From: Candidatus Absconditabacterales bacterium
GTDB taxonomy: Bacteria > Patescibacteriota > Gracilibacteria > Absconditabacterales > Absconditicoccaceae
Assembly (NCBI GenBank): GCA_023228925.1
Contig: JALOAF010000006.1
Span: 1 to 42,470 of the forward strand
Length of the DNA: 42,470 nucleotides
Reading direction: 5' to 3'
Part shown: piece by piece, positions 8,366 to 17,641 of the stretch
Layout of the letters: each line of letters begins with the position of its first letter
How positions within the stretch are numbered: position 1 is the first letter of the stretch
Translations under genes and position numbers: made by a program
The notes under the pieces: model-generated
Told to the model about the DNA's origin: nothing
Seen by the model: only the letters and a program-made list of their open reading frames with translations
The model's database searches: none

Positions 8366-9004
8366 ATGTTTGAAAAAATAAAAGAAAAAGTAAAGTCTAT
8401 ATTATGAAAAAATGGTTCTCATGATTTAGATCATGTTGATAGGGTTTATGATATGTGCATACATATATGAAAATTAGAGTGAGCAGATTTAGAGATTTTA
8501 AAGATTTCAGCATTATTACACGATATATGAAGACCAAAACAACATGAAACAAAATGAAAAATTTGTCATGCTCAACATTGAGCAAAATTAGCAAAAAAAA
8601 TATTAGAAGAATTATGATACAAACAAGCTACAATCAACAATGTTGTTCACTGCATATCAACACATAGATTTAGAAAATGAAAAAGTCCAGAAACACTTGA
8701 GGCAAAGATACTCTTTGATGCAGACAAATTAGACAGTATCGGTGCTGTCTGAATCTGAAGAGCTTTTATGTATGCTAATGAAGTTTGAGCTAAACTACAT
8801 AACGACCAAAACACAAACATAAAAGAAAGTGCAGAACATTGACCAGACGACACAGCATATAGAGAATATTTAGTAAAATTAAGCAAAGTAAAAAATAAGT
8901 TATTTACCAAGTCTGCAAAAAAAATCGCAGAAAAAAGAGACAAAATTATGCTAGATTTTTTTAACAACTTAAATGAAGAGGTTTGGTGAACAAAAGATCT
9001 ATAA
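8366..9004 (+). CDS. HD-domain phosphohydrolase (YedJ-like)
   Basis: A 212-aa metal-dependent hydrolase. The HD motif set is visible: H in SHDLDHVDRVYDM, HD in ALLHDIGRP, H in NNVVHCISTHRF, and D in LFDADKLDSIGAVGIGRAF. The last segment is typical of the YedJ-type subfamily, whose members act on phosphate esters; substrate unknown. Length is normal (about 200-220 aa). At least nine glycines are TGA, including several in these motifs. The gene is followed after 100 bases by an unrelated frame on the same strand. Confidence 0.9.
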
Positions 9005-9105
9005 ACACAAAAACAATCTTACAAATTACGAATTTACTTTAATAAATATTTAGTTTTAAAAATTTTATAAACATCAACAAATCTTTTAACCCATAAATCC
9101 TTAAC

Positions 9106-9696
9106 ATGATAAATGAGATATACAGTCCATGAGAATGAATAGATGCCTGAGAGTCTGTAAGACAAGACGTCAGCAAAGTAAGTGAACAAGACGTCAAGCG
9201 TGCACAGTGAGATTCTGCAAAGGCAAAACAAGTACAAGATCAAATCAAAAAATCTAAAGCAACAAACAACAATATTGCTAAATTTTTGTCATTTCTATTA
9301 AAAAACATAAAAAATGAAGAATTAATTTCTGCAGTATATAGCACTTTTTTTAAGGTTGTAGATCCAAGAACACAAGTCGTTTATCTAAGGAAATCTGTAA
9401 ACGACATCATAATAATTGGTTTTTTTGCTCCATTTTTTATAAATGAAATAGAAAAGTTTTGATTAAACACATATTTTACAGAAATGCTTAATAATAAATC
9501 TGGAAGCAATATGACAGAATATATAGAATATATTAAAAAATTATCTAGAAAATATCATGATAATATACCAATCAACAAAGACGTATTGTTAAATTTATTA
9601 GCATTAATAATCTGAGAGTTTTGAATTAGTAAAGAAGCTTTAAGTGAATCATGAAAAGAAAAAATTAAAAAAGAAATAGAGAAAAAATTAAAATAA
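9106..9696 (+). CDS. Uncharacterised 196-aa protein
   Basis: Starts MINEIYSPGEGIDAGESVRQ. A polar N-terminal third rich in Q, K and D (VSEQDVKRAQ...KAKQVQDQIKK) may form a coiled coil; a mixed helical domain follows, with a moderately hydrophobic stretch NDIIIIGFFAPFFI (about residues 98-112), and a basic helical end. No known motif recognised. It shares strand with the preceding HD gene and ends in a strong terminator, so it may be the last gene of that unit. Confidence 0.65.
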
Positions 9697-9720
9697 ACAA
9701 CAACCACACAACATATTTCA

Positions 9721-9764
9721 AAAATGCCAAGCCCATTGTGTTAATTCTTTGGCATTTTTTTAAC
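9721..9764 (+). terminator. Terminator after the 196-aa protein gene
   Basis: AAAATGCCAA (9721-9730) pairs perfectly with TTGGCATTTT (9749-9758), followed by T residues. The T run overlaps the -35 box of the next gene's promoter. Confidence 0.8.
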
Positions 9765-9787
9765 AAAAAAAAAATAATAGTTATAAT
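9760..9787 (+). promoter_or_regulatory. Promoter of the 772-aa protein gene
   Basis: TTAACA (9760-9765), a 16-base spacer and a consensus TATAAT (9782-9787) lie about 48 bases before the ATG at 9835. Confidence 0.6.
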
Positions 9788-9834
9788 AGAATATAAAGAA
9801 ATTATAAATTTTAACTATTTCTAAATAGTAAAAA

Positions 9835-12153
9835 ATGAACTTTGAAAACATAAAGATAGAACAACTTCCAGGAAACAGCAATGAAACAGGAATACACCAA
9901 AATCAATTAAAAGATTATTTTAATGATAGATTTTTTGATGATTTGGTAAACAATAATATAAAAATAAAACAACAATGAAAAATGTATATTTTTGAACAAA
10001 AAGATATAAATTCTAGTCAAATATCTGATGACAACGAATTTATCAAAAAATTTTATGTAAATAAAAAAGTTTTTCAAGAATACTTAAAAGAACAACAAAA
10101 AAAAGCAGAAATAAATCTTGAGTCAGACTTGTTGTTAAAGGAATTTTTTAATGAAATGGATACTCAAAACAGACTAGAAGAAACACAAAAAGAAATAATA
10201 AATGAGCAAATACAAAAATTAGATACAGATGTAGAACAGTTAACAAAAATTGACGATATAAGAGACAACCCAGAATTGTTAAAAGCAGAGATTGATGTAC
10301 TGTTGGATTGGTTCGAAAAAAACAAAACTCGACCAAAAGCACCAAGAACAGCAGAAAACAGATATAGTAAACATAGGTTTGAACAAGTAATAAGAGATGA
10401 TATTAGATCATTAAAAAGTATAAAAAGAGAGTTGAAAAGATATAGTTACACCACTAATATGGATTATTTCGCCAATTATATAAATACGATGAAATCACAT
10501 CAAAAACAATTAGAAACAGTTCGCCAAATGGTTTCAACATGAAACAATACTGCAGAAATACCAGCAATGTTAGACTCTATTAAAGATGTAAAAAAAGAAG
10601 CATTGTTTCAAGATATAGCAGCATCCTATAATATAGAATATAATAAAATATTAAAAGATGCTACTTTGGCAAAACTTCTAAACAAAGATCTAGAATGACT
10701 TCAAGAATATTTAATATGAGTTTGGTCTGGAGACATAGAGCACCCAGAACAAGATAAATTTTATGAAAAACATAAAAAAGATTTCAAAGAAATACAATCA
10801 ATCAATCCATGACTTTATAGAGAAATAACTACAAAAAGACAAAAAAACAATAATCCAAAAAAAGAAAATGTATCTCCAGAATATCGAAATTCTCAAATAG
10901 AAAGAAACAACAGATACTGTTCAAAATCTTGAGTATGAGCTTTCGATCAAATATGAAATATGTTTTCAGAACTTGTATATAAATGAAATGATCCAAAAAA
11001 ACAAGAAGCACGAGCACAGGCTTGAAAAATTTGAGCACTAATTTGATGAGTAGTGTTGTGATTTAAGTTTATACAAAGTTTATTTTCAAAAAAATGAACG
11101 GAATGAAAACGAAAAAATGTGGCACTATATTGATGAGGACTTTTTGCATTATTAAATATGCCAAAATTAGTTGATCGATGAAAAACTGCATTTGGTAAAA
11201 GTTATGAACAACAAGCAAAATGACATAATATAGAAAATACAGAAATAGAACAAAAATATATAAAACCTCCTATTATAGCAATGGAAGCCCTATGATGAAT
11301 TCCAATACAAACTCTTATAGATGAAGGGGTGGTAATAGAAAAGTACGGAAAGCTAAAATTAGATTATGAAAGATATGAAAATCTTACTGGATTCTTACAT
11401 ACAAATGGAAAAATTTCTGAAACAGAAAAAAAATCTATGTTAAGAGCTATGAATAAAATAAAATCTGATGAATCTCTACTTAGTGAATGATTAGCTTTGT
11501 TGTGAATTGACTCAATAAAGTCTCTAGAAAATGAGGCTTGAAATAATTCAACAAAAACACTTTTAGATTCTCCAAAAATGGCTGAACATTTCAACAACAT
11601 CTCAGAATCTCCTATGAACGCAATATTAGCAAACGAATGACTTGAACCTAAAAATGCTCAAGCTCGATATGAAATGACAAAAGATTATGATCCAGACAAT
11701 TTTGGAAATAATAAAACAATAGAGTGGATGAAAAGCTGATTAGTAAAACTCAAAGAGAATAACAAAAATTATACTTTAGACAAAATGCTAGAACATCCAG
11801 AGCTTAATTTAGAAACAAAAACTATAAATAAACTGAAAAACAATTCTTGAAATTCTATACAATTTCAAAATTATGAAGAAATGTTTAATGCAATACAATT
11901 AACTGACTTTATAAAAGAAAACTTTAAAGGGAAAAGTGCTAAATCAGACAATCCATTTCATACAAACCTATTATGAAATATAGAATTTGATAATACCAAT
12001 CGATATGAATTATGGAAAAATGAAACAAATGTAGTAAATGCAAATTTTTACAAAAACACTCTTGAAAACCTATCATCAACACTATCTAAGCACAAAAATG
12101 ATTATATAAAATATTTAAATGAACGATGGAAAACTGAGTGAAAAAGCCAATAA
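9835..12153 (+). CDS. Large coiled-coil membrane protein, unknown
   Basis: A 772-aa product. Residues 1-390 are highly charged and mostly helical (KEQQKKAEINLE, ...RFEQVIRDDIRSLKSIKRELKRYSY...), probably coiled coil. Two glycine-rich hydrophobic segments follow (about 397-418, IGALIGGVVLGFKFI; and 426-446, NVALYGGGLFALLNMP), separated by a basic stretch, then a polar C-terminal half without visible motifs. No signal peptide. The same plan (charged N-half, GG-rich hydrophobic hairpin after a basic KKGTEGKRK stretch) recurs in the 1250-aa protein at 30892-34644, so the two may serve a related function. Monocistronic, with its own promoter and terminator. Confidence 0.7.
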
Positions 12154-12178
12154 AATATAAAATTTGATTTTAATACAT

Positions 12179-12207
12179 AAATCGCTATAAAAATATGGCG
12201 ATTTTTT
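12179..12207 (+). terminator. Terminator after the 772-aa protein gene
   Basis: AAATCGC (12179-12185) pairs with GCGATTT (12198-12204), followed by T residues. Confidence 0.7.
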
Positions 12208-12223
12208 ATATTTATCAAAAATA

Positions 12224-13225
12224 ATGGATTTAAATAAACAGCTAAAAATCGAAGGAAAAAAGGTGTTGATAGTAGGGAATCGATCACACAAAAACCTATG
12301 AGACGAACTGATACTTCTTGGCACTATAAAATTATTGCAAGAGCAATGAAAAAAAATCTATATTTCAGCTTACAACATAGCTTGGTTAAAATCTTTTTTC
12401 AAACAATTTATAAATATAGAAGAGCTTACTTTTTTGAGAGAAATACCAAAATGATTTAGGTCTTTCTGAAAATTTATAAAAGATTGAGGAAAAAAAACAA
12501 TAAAAAAATACAGAGAAATGGATAGTATTATTATTTGAGGAGGTGAAATCCTAACAGAAGAGCTTCCAAACAATTATCGATACTGGCTAGTTTCCATACT
12601 ACCCTGCATAAAAAAACAAAAAAACATATACTTAATGGGTGGAGTACAAATACCTAAAAAACGATATAACAAAAAACTTTTTTCTTTTTTATTAAAAAAA
12701 ACAAAATATATTTATGCTAGAGACTTAGATAGTGTTTATGGTTTAAAAAAATATTGATTTGAAAACACAGAATTTTTTATGGATACAAGTTTTTTTGCTT
12801 ATGATTGGAATGCTATAAAAAACAATAATCACAAAAAACAAAAACAGATTATAGTTAATATCAATAAAAATTGAGAAAATTTTTTAGAAAATATTAGCAA
12901 TGATATAAAAGATTATTTATCAAATTGATATAAAATATTATATGTACCAGTTGCTAAATGAAGAAATAACCAATACAATGATATGCAATATTATAAACAA
13001 ATCAAAGAAAAGCATAAAAAGTACAACAACAGTTTTGAAATATTAGATTGGGAAAACAATTTTGATGATTTTATAAAAGAAATAGCTAAATCTGAACTTG
13101 TAATAAGCACAAGATTACATTTATTTTTGATAAGTAGCTTTATATCTACAAAAACCAAGGTTTATCCTTATCAAAAAAAGATACTTAAAATGCAAGAAGT
13201 GTTAAAAAATTTAAATATAGATTAA
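12224..13225 (+). CDS. Polysaccharide pyruvyl transferase family protein
   Basis: A 333-aa GT-B-like enzyme of the CsaB/WcaK family, which transfers pyruvate ketals to cell-wall or capsule sugars. Signatures: N-terminal VLIVGNRSHKNLGDELIL followed by GTIKLL, the IIIGGGEILTEE loop, the MGGVQIP turn, and C-terminal VISTRLHLFLISSF, where the RLH segment is strongly conserved. It sits beside a glycosyltransferase and an O-antigen ligase-like protein, in keeping with surface polysaccharide synthesis. Its stop codon overlaps the stop of the convergent glycosyltransferase gene by three bases. Confidence 0.85.
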
Positions 13226-14157
13226 GATTTTATACCATCTAAAGTTCACTTTATTATTGCTCAAATAATTTGAAATTTTTCTTTTCTTTTGGCATAAAGC
13301 AAAACTTTAGCGCTTAGCCATAAAGGTTGAGCTCGAAATCACAACAAATAAAATTTAAGTTTTTCTAATTTTGTTCAGTTTTTTTTGATAAAAATCATTC
13401 TGTGTTTTGCTTTTCTATATGCTGCAAAAGTACTTCAAACTCGAGCATGTTCAAGAATATTTTTGTCCCTCTCCATGTGATATAACAATAAGTCGCTTGA
13501 TACAAAAATTGGATATCATGCTTTGTAAATTCTATAAGTAAATTCCAAATCTTCATATACAAAATCCAATCTCTCATCAAACAAAATTTCTTGAAAGATT
13601 TTTGTAGGTCCAAAAAGAGAATTTCCAGAATACATTTGAATAGATGCTATTGTTTCATTTTTTTTGAATTGAAAAGAATGTGGTCTAGATGTCCAAAAGT
13701 TGTAATAATCAAATCACAAACTTTGTATTTGACCTGTTTTTCTAAACATCAATGTGGGAGTTAGTATGAAATTTTTTTGTATTTGTTTTTTATGTTTATT
13801 TCGAATATCAAAAGTCTTCTGAAGATAGTCTGAATCAAATAATTCATCATCATCAAAAAGATTAATAAATTCTGTATCTGCTAATTTTATTCAATAATTT
13901 CTAACATAACTTACTCCTTGTTGTGGAACAAAATCAGTATTTATATTGGAAACAAAAACAATTTTATTTGAAATGTTTTTTAATCATTTTAATGATAGTG
14001 TTTTCAAATCTTCAAACTCCTCTTTTGTAAGAACTTTATCTATCATCAAAACAACTTTGAAATCTTGGAAGGTTTGGACATCCAAAGATCAAAATATTCA
14101 ATTAATGTTTTCAAGATTTGGTCTTGTAGGAATTACTACTGTTAGTTTATTTTTCAT
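13222..14157 (-). CDS. Family 2 glycosyltransferase
   Basis: A 311-aa GT-A glycosyltransferase. N-terminal KLTVVIPTRPNLEN and the metal/nucleotide-binding FINLFDDDE (DxD-type) are classical, and the acceptor-side motif FVYEDLEFTYRIYKAG corresponds to the ED loop of GT2 enzymes. It probably transfers a sugar to a lipid-linked or surface glycan; donor unknown. No membrane helix. The start ATG (14157) is 66 bases from the divergent O-antigen ligase-like gene, so the two may share a promoter region. Many TGA glycines. Confidence 0.9.
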
Positions 14158-14223
14158 TGTTTTTTAGCTTGGAAATAATATATATTGTGTATATTTAAAT
14201 TTTATCTTTTTTCAACTAGTTTA

Positions 14224-15564
14224 ATGAAAAGGTTTGTTCAAGTGTTTTTTGTAATAATAGCATTATACCACATCATTATAACAATTTTAGGATACTGAAT
14301 ATTTTGAGAAGGATCTCAAAGTATCATATCAATTTCCAGGGACGCTCTACGGATTTGATTTTTTTTGTTCATGTTTTTCACAAATACAAAACAAATAAAA
14401 GAGTATCTATTAAAACGAAAAAAAGTTCGAATACGATTTATTGTTTTGATTGTTTTTTCAATATGAGTTTCTTTTTTAAATGGAAAGTTTCTTAAAGATA
14501 TTATGGTCGGACTAAAATATGGCTTATATTATTTACTTATATTTTTGACAGCAAGTTTTATTTGATTTTCAGGAATAAAGAATTTCAAATTAAAAGATAT
14601 GCATTGGTATCAATGGTTTTTGTTGTGAATTGTCTTCTTTTGATTTTTGCGACAAAGCATCAAAATGGCTAGACCCGAAGTGTTTATGAATTTATGATAC
14701 TGAGGATTTGATGATTTTTATTTTTGAACCAATCCTCCACTATATTATTTAACTTGATATGAATGAACTACAAGATGGCAATGAATTTTTTCTGGACCAA
14801 ATAATTACGCATATTTTCTAATAGCATTTTTTCCATTAGTTTTATTGCGACGAGGAAATTGACTCAAAAAAATAAAAAATCTTTTTCAAAATCCAATTTG
14901 AAATCTAGACCTTTTATATGTATTATTGCGAATACTTGCTATCATTATGACTCTTTCTAGATCTGCAATAATATGAATTGCATTAATAATTGCCTTACTT
15001 GCAAAAAATTGGATCAAAAAAAATAAAAAAATCACTATTGGAATTTTAGGAATCTTTATTTTATGAATAATTGGATTGAGTTTTTTGAAAAAAAATTCTA
15101 CTATAAATCATATAAACGCAAAATTTTCTTATATCAAAGAAGTTGTAGACAAACCATTTTGACACTGACTTGGAAGCTCTGGACCAGCAATACACCACAA
15201 TGGGAATATGTTACCAGAAAACTATTTCATGCAATTGATGTTGGACATATGAACTGTCTGATTTATTATTTGGTGTGTAGTGATACTACAAATACTTTTG
15301 ATATTTAAGTGAATTAAAAATATAAAACCAAACGACAGAGAAAAAACAAAATCATGAGAAATTAACAATGAATTAATTTATTTACATCGAAACAGACTCT
15401 ATCTCTGACGAAGCGTATTGTTGGTAATCTGATTATTTTTACATGTTTTTGAGGACAGCATGGTTAATTATTTATTTTTTGTAAGCTTTTGAATTTTAAG
15501 CTGATATCTAAGCAAATTTATCAAAAAAGAAAAAACAAATTTTAAAAACTTAATTATGAGATAA
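14224..15564 (+). CDS. O-antigen ligase/polymerase-like membrane protein
   Basis: A 446-aa protein with about ten to twelve transmembrane helices and a large polar loop near residues 300-345. The loop carries the WaaL/Wzy-type pattern FGHGLGSSGPAIHHNG, then PENYFMQLMLDIGTVGF, which is the conserved end of the ligase loop running into the next helix. Members polymerise O-antigen or ligate glycans to lipid A or proteins. The neighbouring pyruvyl transferase and glycosyltransferase support a role in surface glycan export. Acceptor unknown; a protein O-oligosaccharyltransferase is an alternative. Confidence 0.85.
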
Positions 15565-15734
15565 TAATCAAAAAAGTAAAAACAACTTTGTTAAGAATAA
15601 CAAACCTTACAATGTCTATTTTATTTGTCAAACCTAAATCTCAAAATATAGAGAAATCCTATTGCTTTAAACTTTAAATTTAATAAAAATAATTTCATTA
15701 TCATTAAATTTTTTATATTTTTTTGTATGTAATA

Positions 15735-16169
15735 ATGCCTGTTAAAAAAACTGTTTCTACTAAAAAGTCTGTTGCAAAAAAACCAGCAACAAAGACTGTT
15801 GCAAAAAAAACTACTTCTACTAAAAAACCTATTGCAAAAAAACCAATAGTAAAAGCCACTGCAACAAAAGCAACAAAACCTTCAGTAAGGGTAGAAGTTA
15901 AAAAAACTACTCCTACCAATGCCTGTTGTTCTACCAATGCCTGTTGTTTTACTAGTTGTAGCCAGAAAATCATTTTTTTACTTTTGATTGTATTAAATTT
16001 ACTATTTGCTTTATTCTTTTTTTTCAAAAAAGATCCAGCATTAAAATTAGAAGAGCTAAAGGTTGGAGGTGCTGAAAACATGAAAAAAGTTGAACAACTT
16101 TACAATTCTGATTTATACAAAGATCAGCAAACTTCGGCTATAGATCAATTTCTAGAGTGACAACAATAA
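15735..16169 (+). CDS. Anchor-module protein 1 with lysine/alanine-rich N-terminus
   Basis: A 144-aa product. Residues 1-65 are a histone-H1-like run of K, A, T, P repeats (KKSVAKKPATKTVAKK...). A cysteine-rich stretch (NACCSTNACCFTSCS), one hydrophobic helix (about residues 77-96) and a short domain follow: FKKDPALKLEELKVGGAENM, KKVEQLYNSDLY, QQTSAIDQ. This post-helix domain is shared with the next two genes. The basic tail should be cytoplasmic and may bind nucleic acid or membrane phosphate; the domain should face outside. The ATG at 15723 in the same frame is an alternative start. Confidence 0.75.
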
Positions 16170-16199
16170 AAAACATTTTATTATCTAATTAATTAAAAA

Positions 16200-16523
16200 A
16201 TGGAAAGGAAAAACAATTATTTAGTTTTAGTTATTTTATTATGAGTTATTTTAATATTACAAATATTATCGTTATTCAAAAAAGATGCCTGGAAATTAGA
16301 AACATTAAAGGTTGGTTGAGCTGATAATATGAAAAAGGTTGAACAACTTTATTCTTCTCCAGATTATATTTATCAGCAAACTGTGGCTATAGACCAAGCA
16401 TTATCTCAAATGAATATGTTATGAAATCTTAGTGAAGAGGAGTTATATGAAATGATGATGGAACAATGAGAAGAAATGGAATTTGATATGGAAGATGAAA
16501 ACGTTGTATTTGACATAGAATAA
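16200..16523 (+). CDS. Anchor-module protein 2
   Basis: A 107-aa product: MERKNNYLVLVILLG, one helix (about 7-25), then the shared module FKKDAWKLETLKVGGADNM, KKVEQLYSSPDY, QQTVAIDQALSQMN, ending in a very acidic tail (MMMEQGEEMEFDMEDENVVFDIE). It equals the N-terminal part of the DsbA-like gene downstream and has no thioredoxin domain. It lies 30 bases after gene 1 and 49 bases before gene 3, all on one strand, so an operon is likely. Family not recognised. Confidence 0.75.
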
Positions 16524-16572
16524 TACTCTTAGTACCCAATATAAAAAATTTATTCTTTTAAATTAAACAAAC

Positions 16573-17400
16573 ATGTCAAAGAAATGCAATCTTTGAGCAA
16601 TTATAGCAATTGTTATATTGTGATTAATTTTATTATTAAATATAGCAAATCTATTCAAAAAAGATGCTCGAACGCTAGAAACATTAAAAGTTGGTTGAAG
16701 CAGTAATATGAAAAAAATCGAACAACTGTATTCTTCTCCAGAATACATTTCACAACAAACTATGAGCATAGACCAAGCATTGTCTCAAATGAATATTGAT
16801 GAAAATTTAAACAACAATTGATTGGATGACGCACTAGTTTCAGAAACAATAATAAACAAATTGGAAGAAATAAAATCTTCTGGTGTTGATTATGGTGCAG
16901 AATCTGCAAGATTTACTATTTTAGAATATTCAGAACTTTTGTGTCCATACTGTAAAAGGCACTCAGAACAATGAACTATCGAAGAAGTAATAAAAAAATA
17001 TCCTGATGAAGTAAACACAATATTTAGAAACTTTATAGTACATAGTCAAGCTGCAAAATTATGAGAAGTTGTAGAGTGTGTTTGAGAGTTAAAAAGGGAA
17101 GTTAAACATGATTTTATAAAAAAAGCTTTTACTATTGATGAATGAATAGATTTAGACGCATTAATTAATGTTGCTTGACAATTCTGAATAAACAAAAACA
17201 CACTTATGGAGTGTGTTGACTCTAATAGGTATACTCAAGAAGTAAACAATCAAACAAGTGAATGAAGAAATCTGTTTGGTATAAATGGTACTCCAGGAAA
17301 TGTAATTATAGATAGAGAAACAGGGAAAATTGTTGTAATACCAGGAGCTTATCCTGTAGAAAAATTTATTGAAGAAATCGAAAACCTAAAAAACAACTAA
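16573..17400 (+). CDS. Membrane-anchored DsbA-like thiol oxidoreductase
   Basis: A 275-aa protein. N-terminal helix (about 8-26) and the shared module (FKKDARTLETLKVGG, KKIEQLYSSPEY, QQTMSIDQALSQMN), then a DsbA-fold domain from about residue 100: strand FTILEYSELLCPYCKRH with the active-site CPYC, an inserted helical part, and the cis-proline loop FGINGTPGNVIID. It probably forms or exchanges disulfides in exported proteins outside the membrane. Third of three tandem genes; the only one with a catalytic domain. Several glycines are TGA. No DsbB partner is in the window. Confidence 0.9.
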
Positions 17401-17414
17401 AAAAATATAATAAT

Positions 17415-17455
17415 AAAAATGTACTTCTAATAAACAAAGAAGTACATTTTTTGTA
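17415..17455 (+). terminator. Terminator after the DsbA-like gene
   Basis: A 14-bp perfect stem, AAAAATGTACTTCT (17415-17428) and AGAAGTACATTTTT (17438-17451), followed by T. Confidence 0.85.
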
Positions 17456-17641
17456 TAAAAAACTTTTCAATAACAAAGATGTTTTGTTAATATTTCTGCT
17501 ATGTTGCTAGAAGAAACATATTTCACTACCAACAAAACCTTACAAGCTAAAGTCTTATGATTATATTTTTTAGATAAAATAGTTGGTAAAAACTACAAAT
17601 AACACAATCAGCTCTATAAAAATATTACAAGTTTAGCTGAC

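Noticed and set aside
15612..15677. A 21-codon frame (MSILFVKPKSQNIEK...) before the anchor-module genes
   Set aside because: It recalls the start of B12-binding radical SAM proteins but is too short and stops at once; probably chance.
17501..17602. A 33-codon frame (MLLEETYFTTNKTLQ...) between the DsbA-like and ValRS-like genes
   Set aside because: No ribosome-binding site, no homology recognised, follows a strong terminator and contains ordinary AT-rich codons; could be chance.
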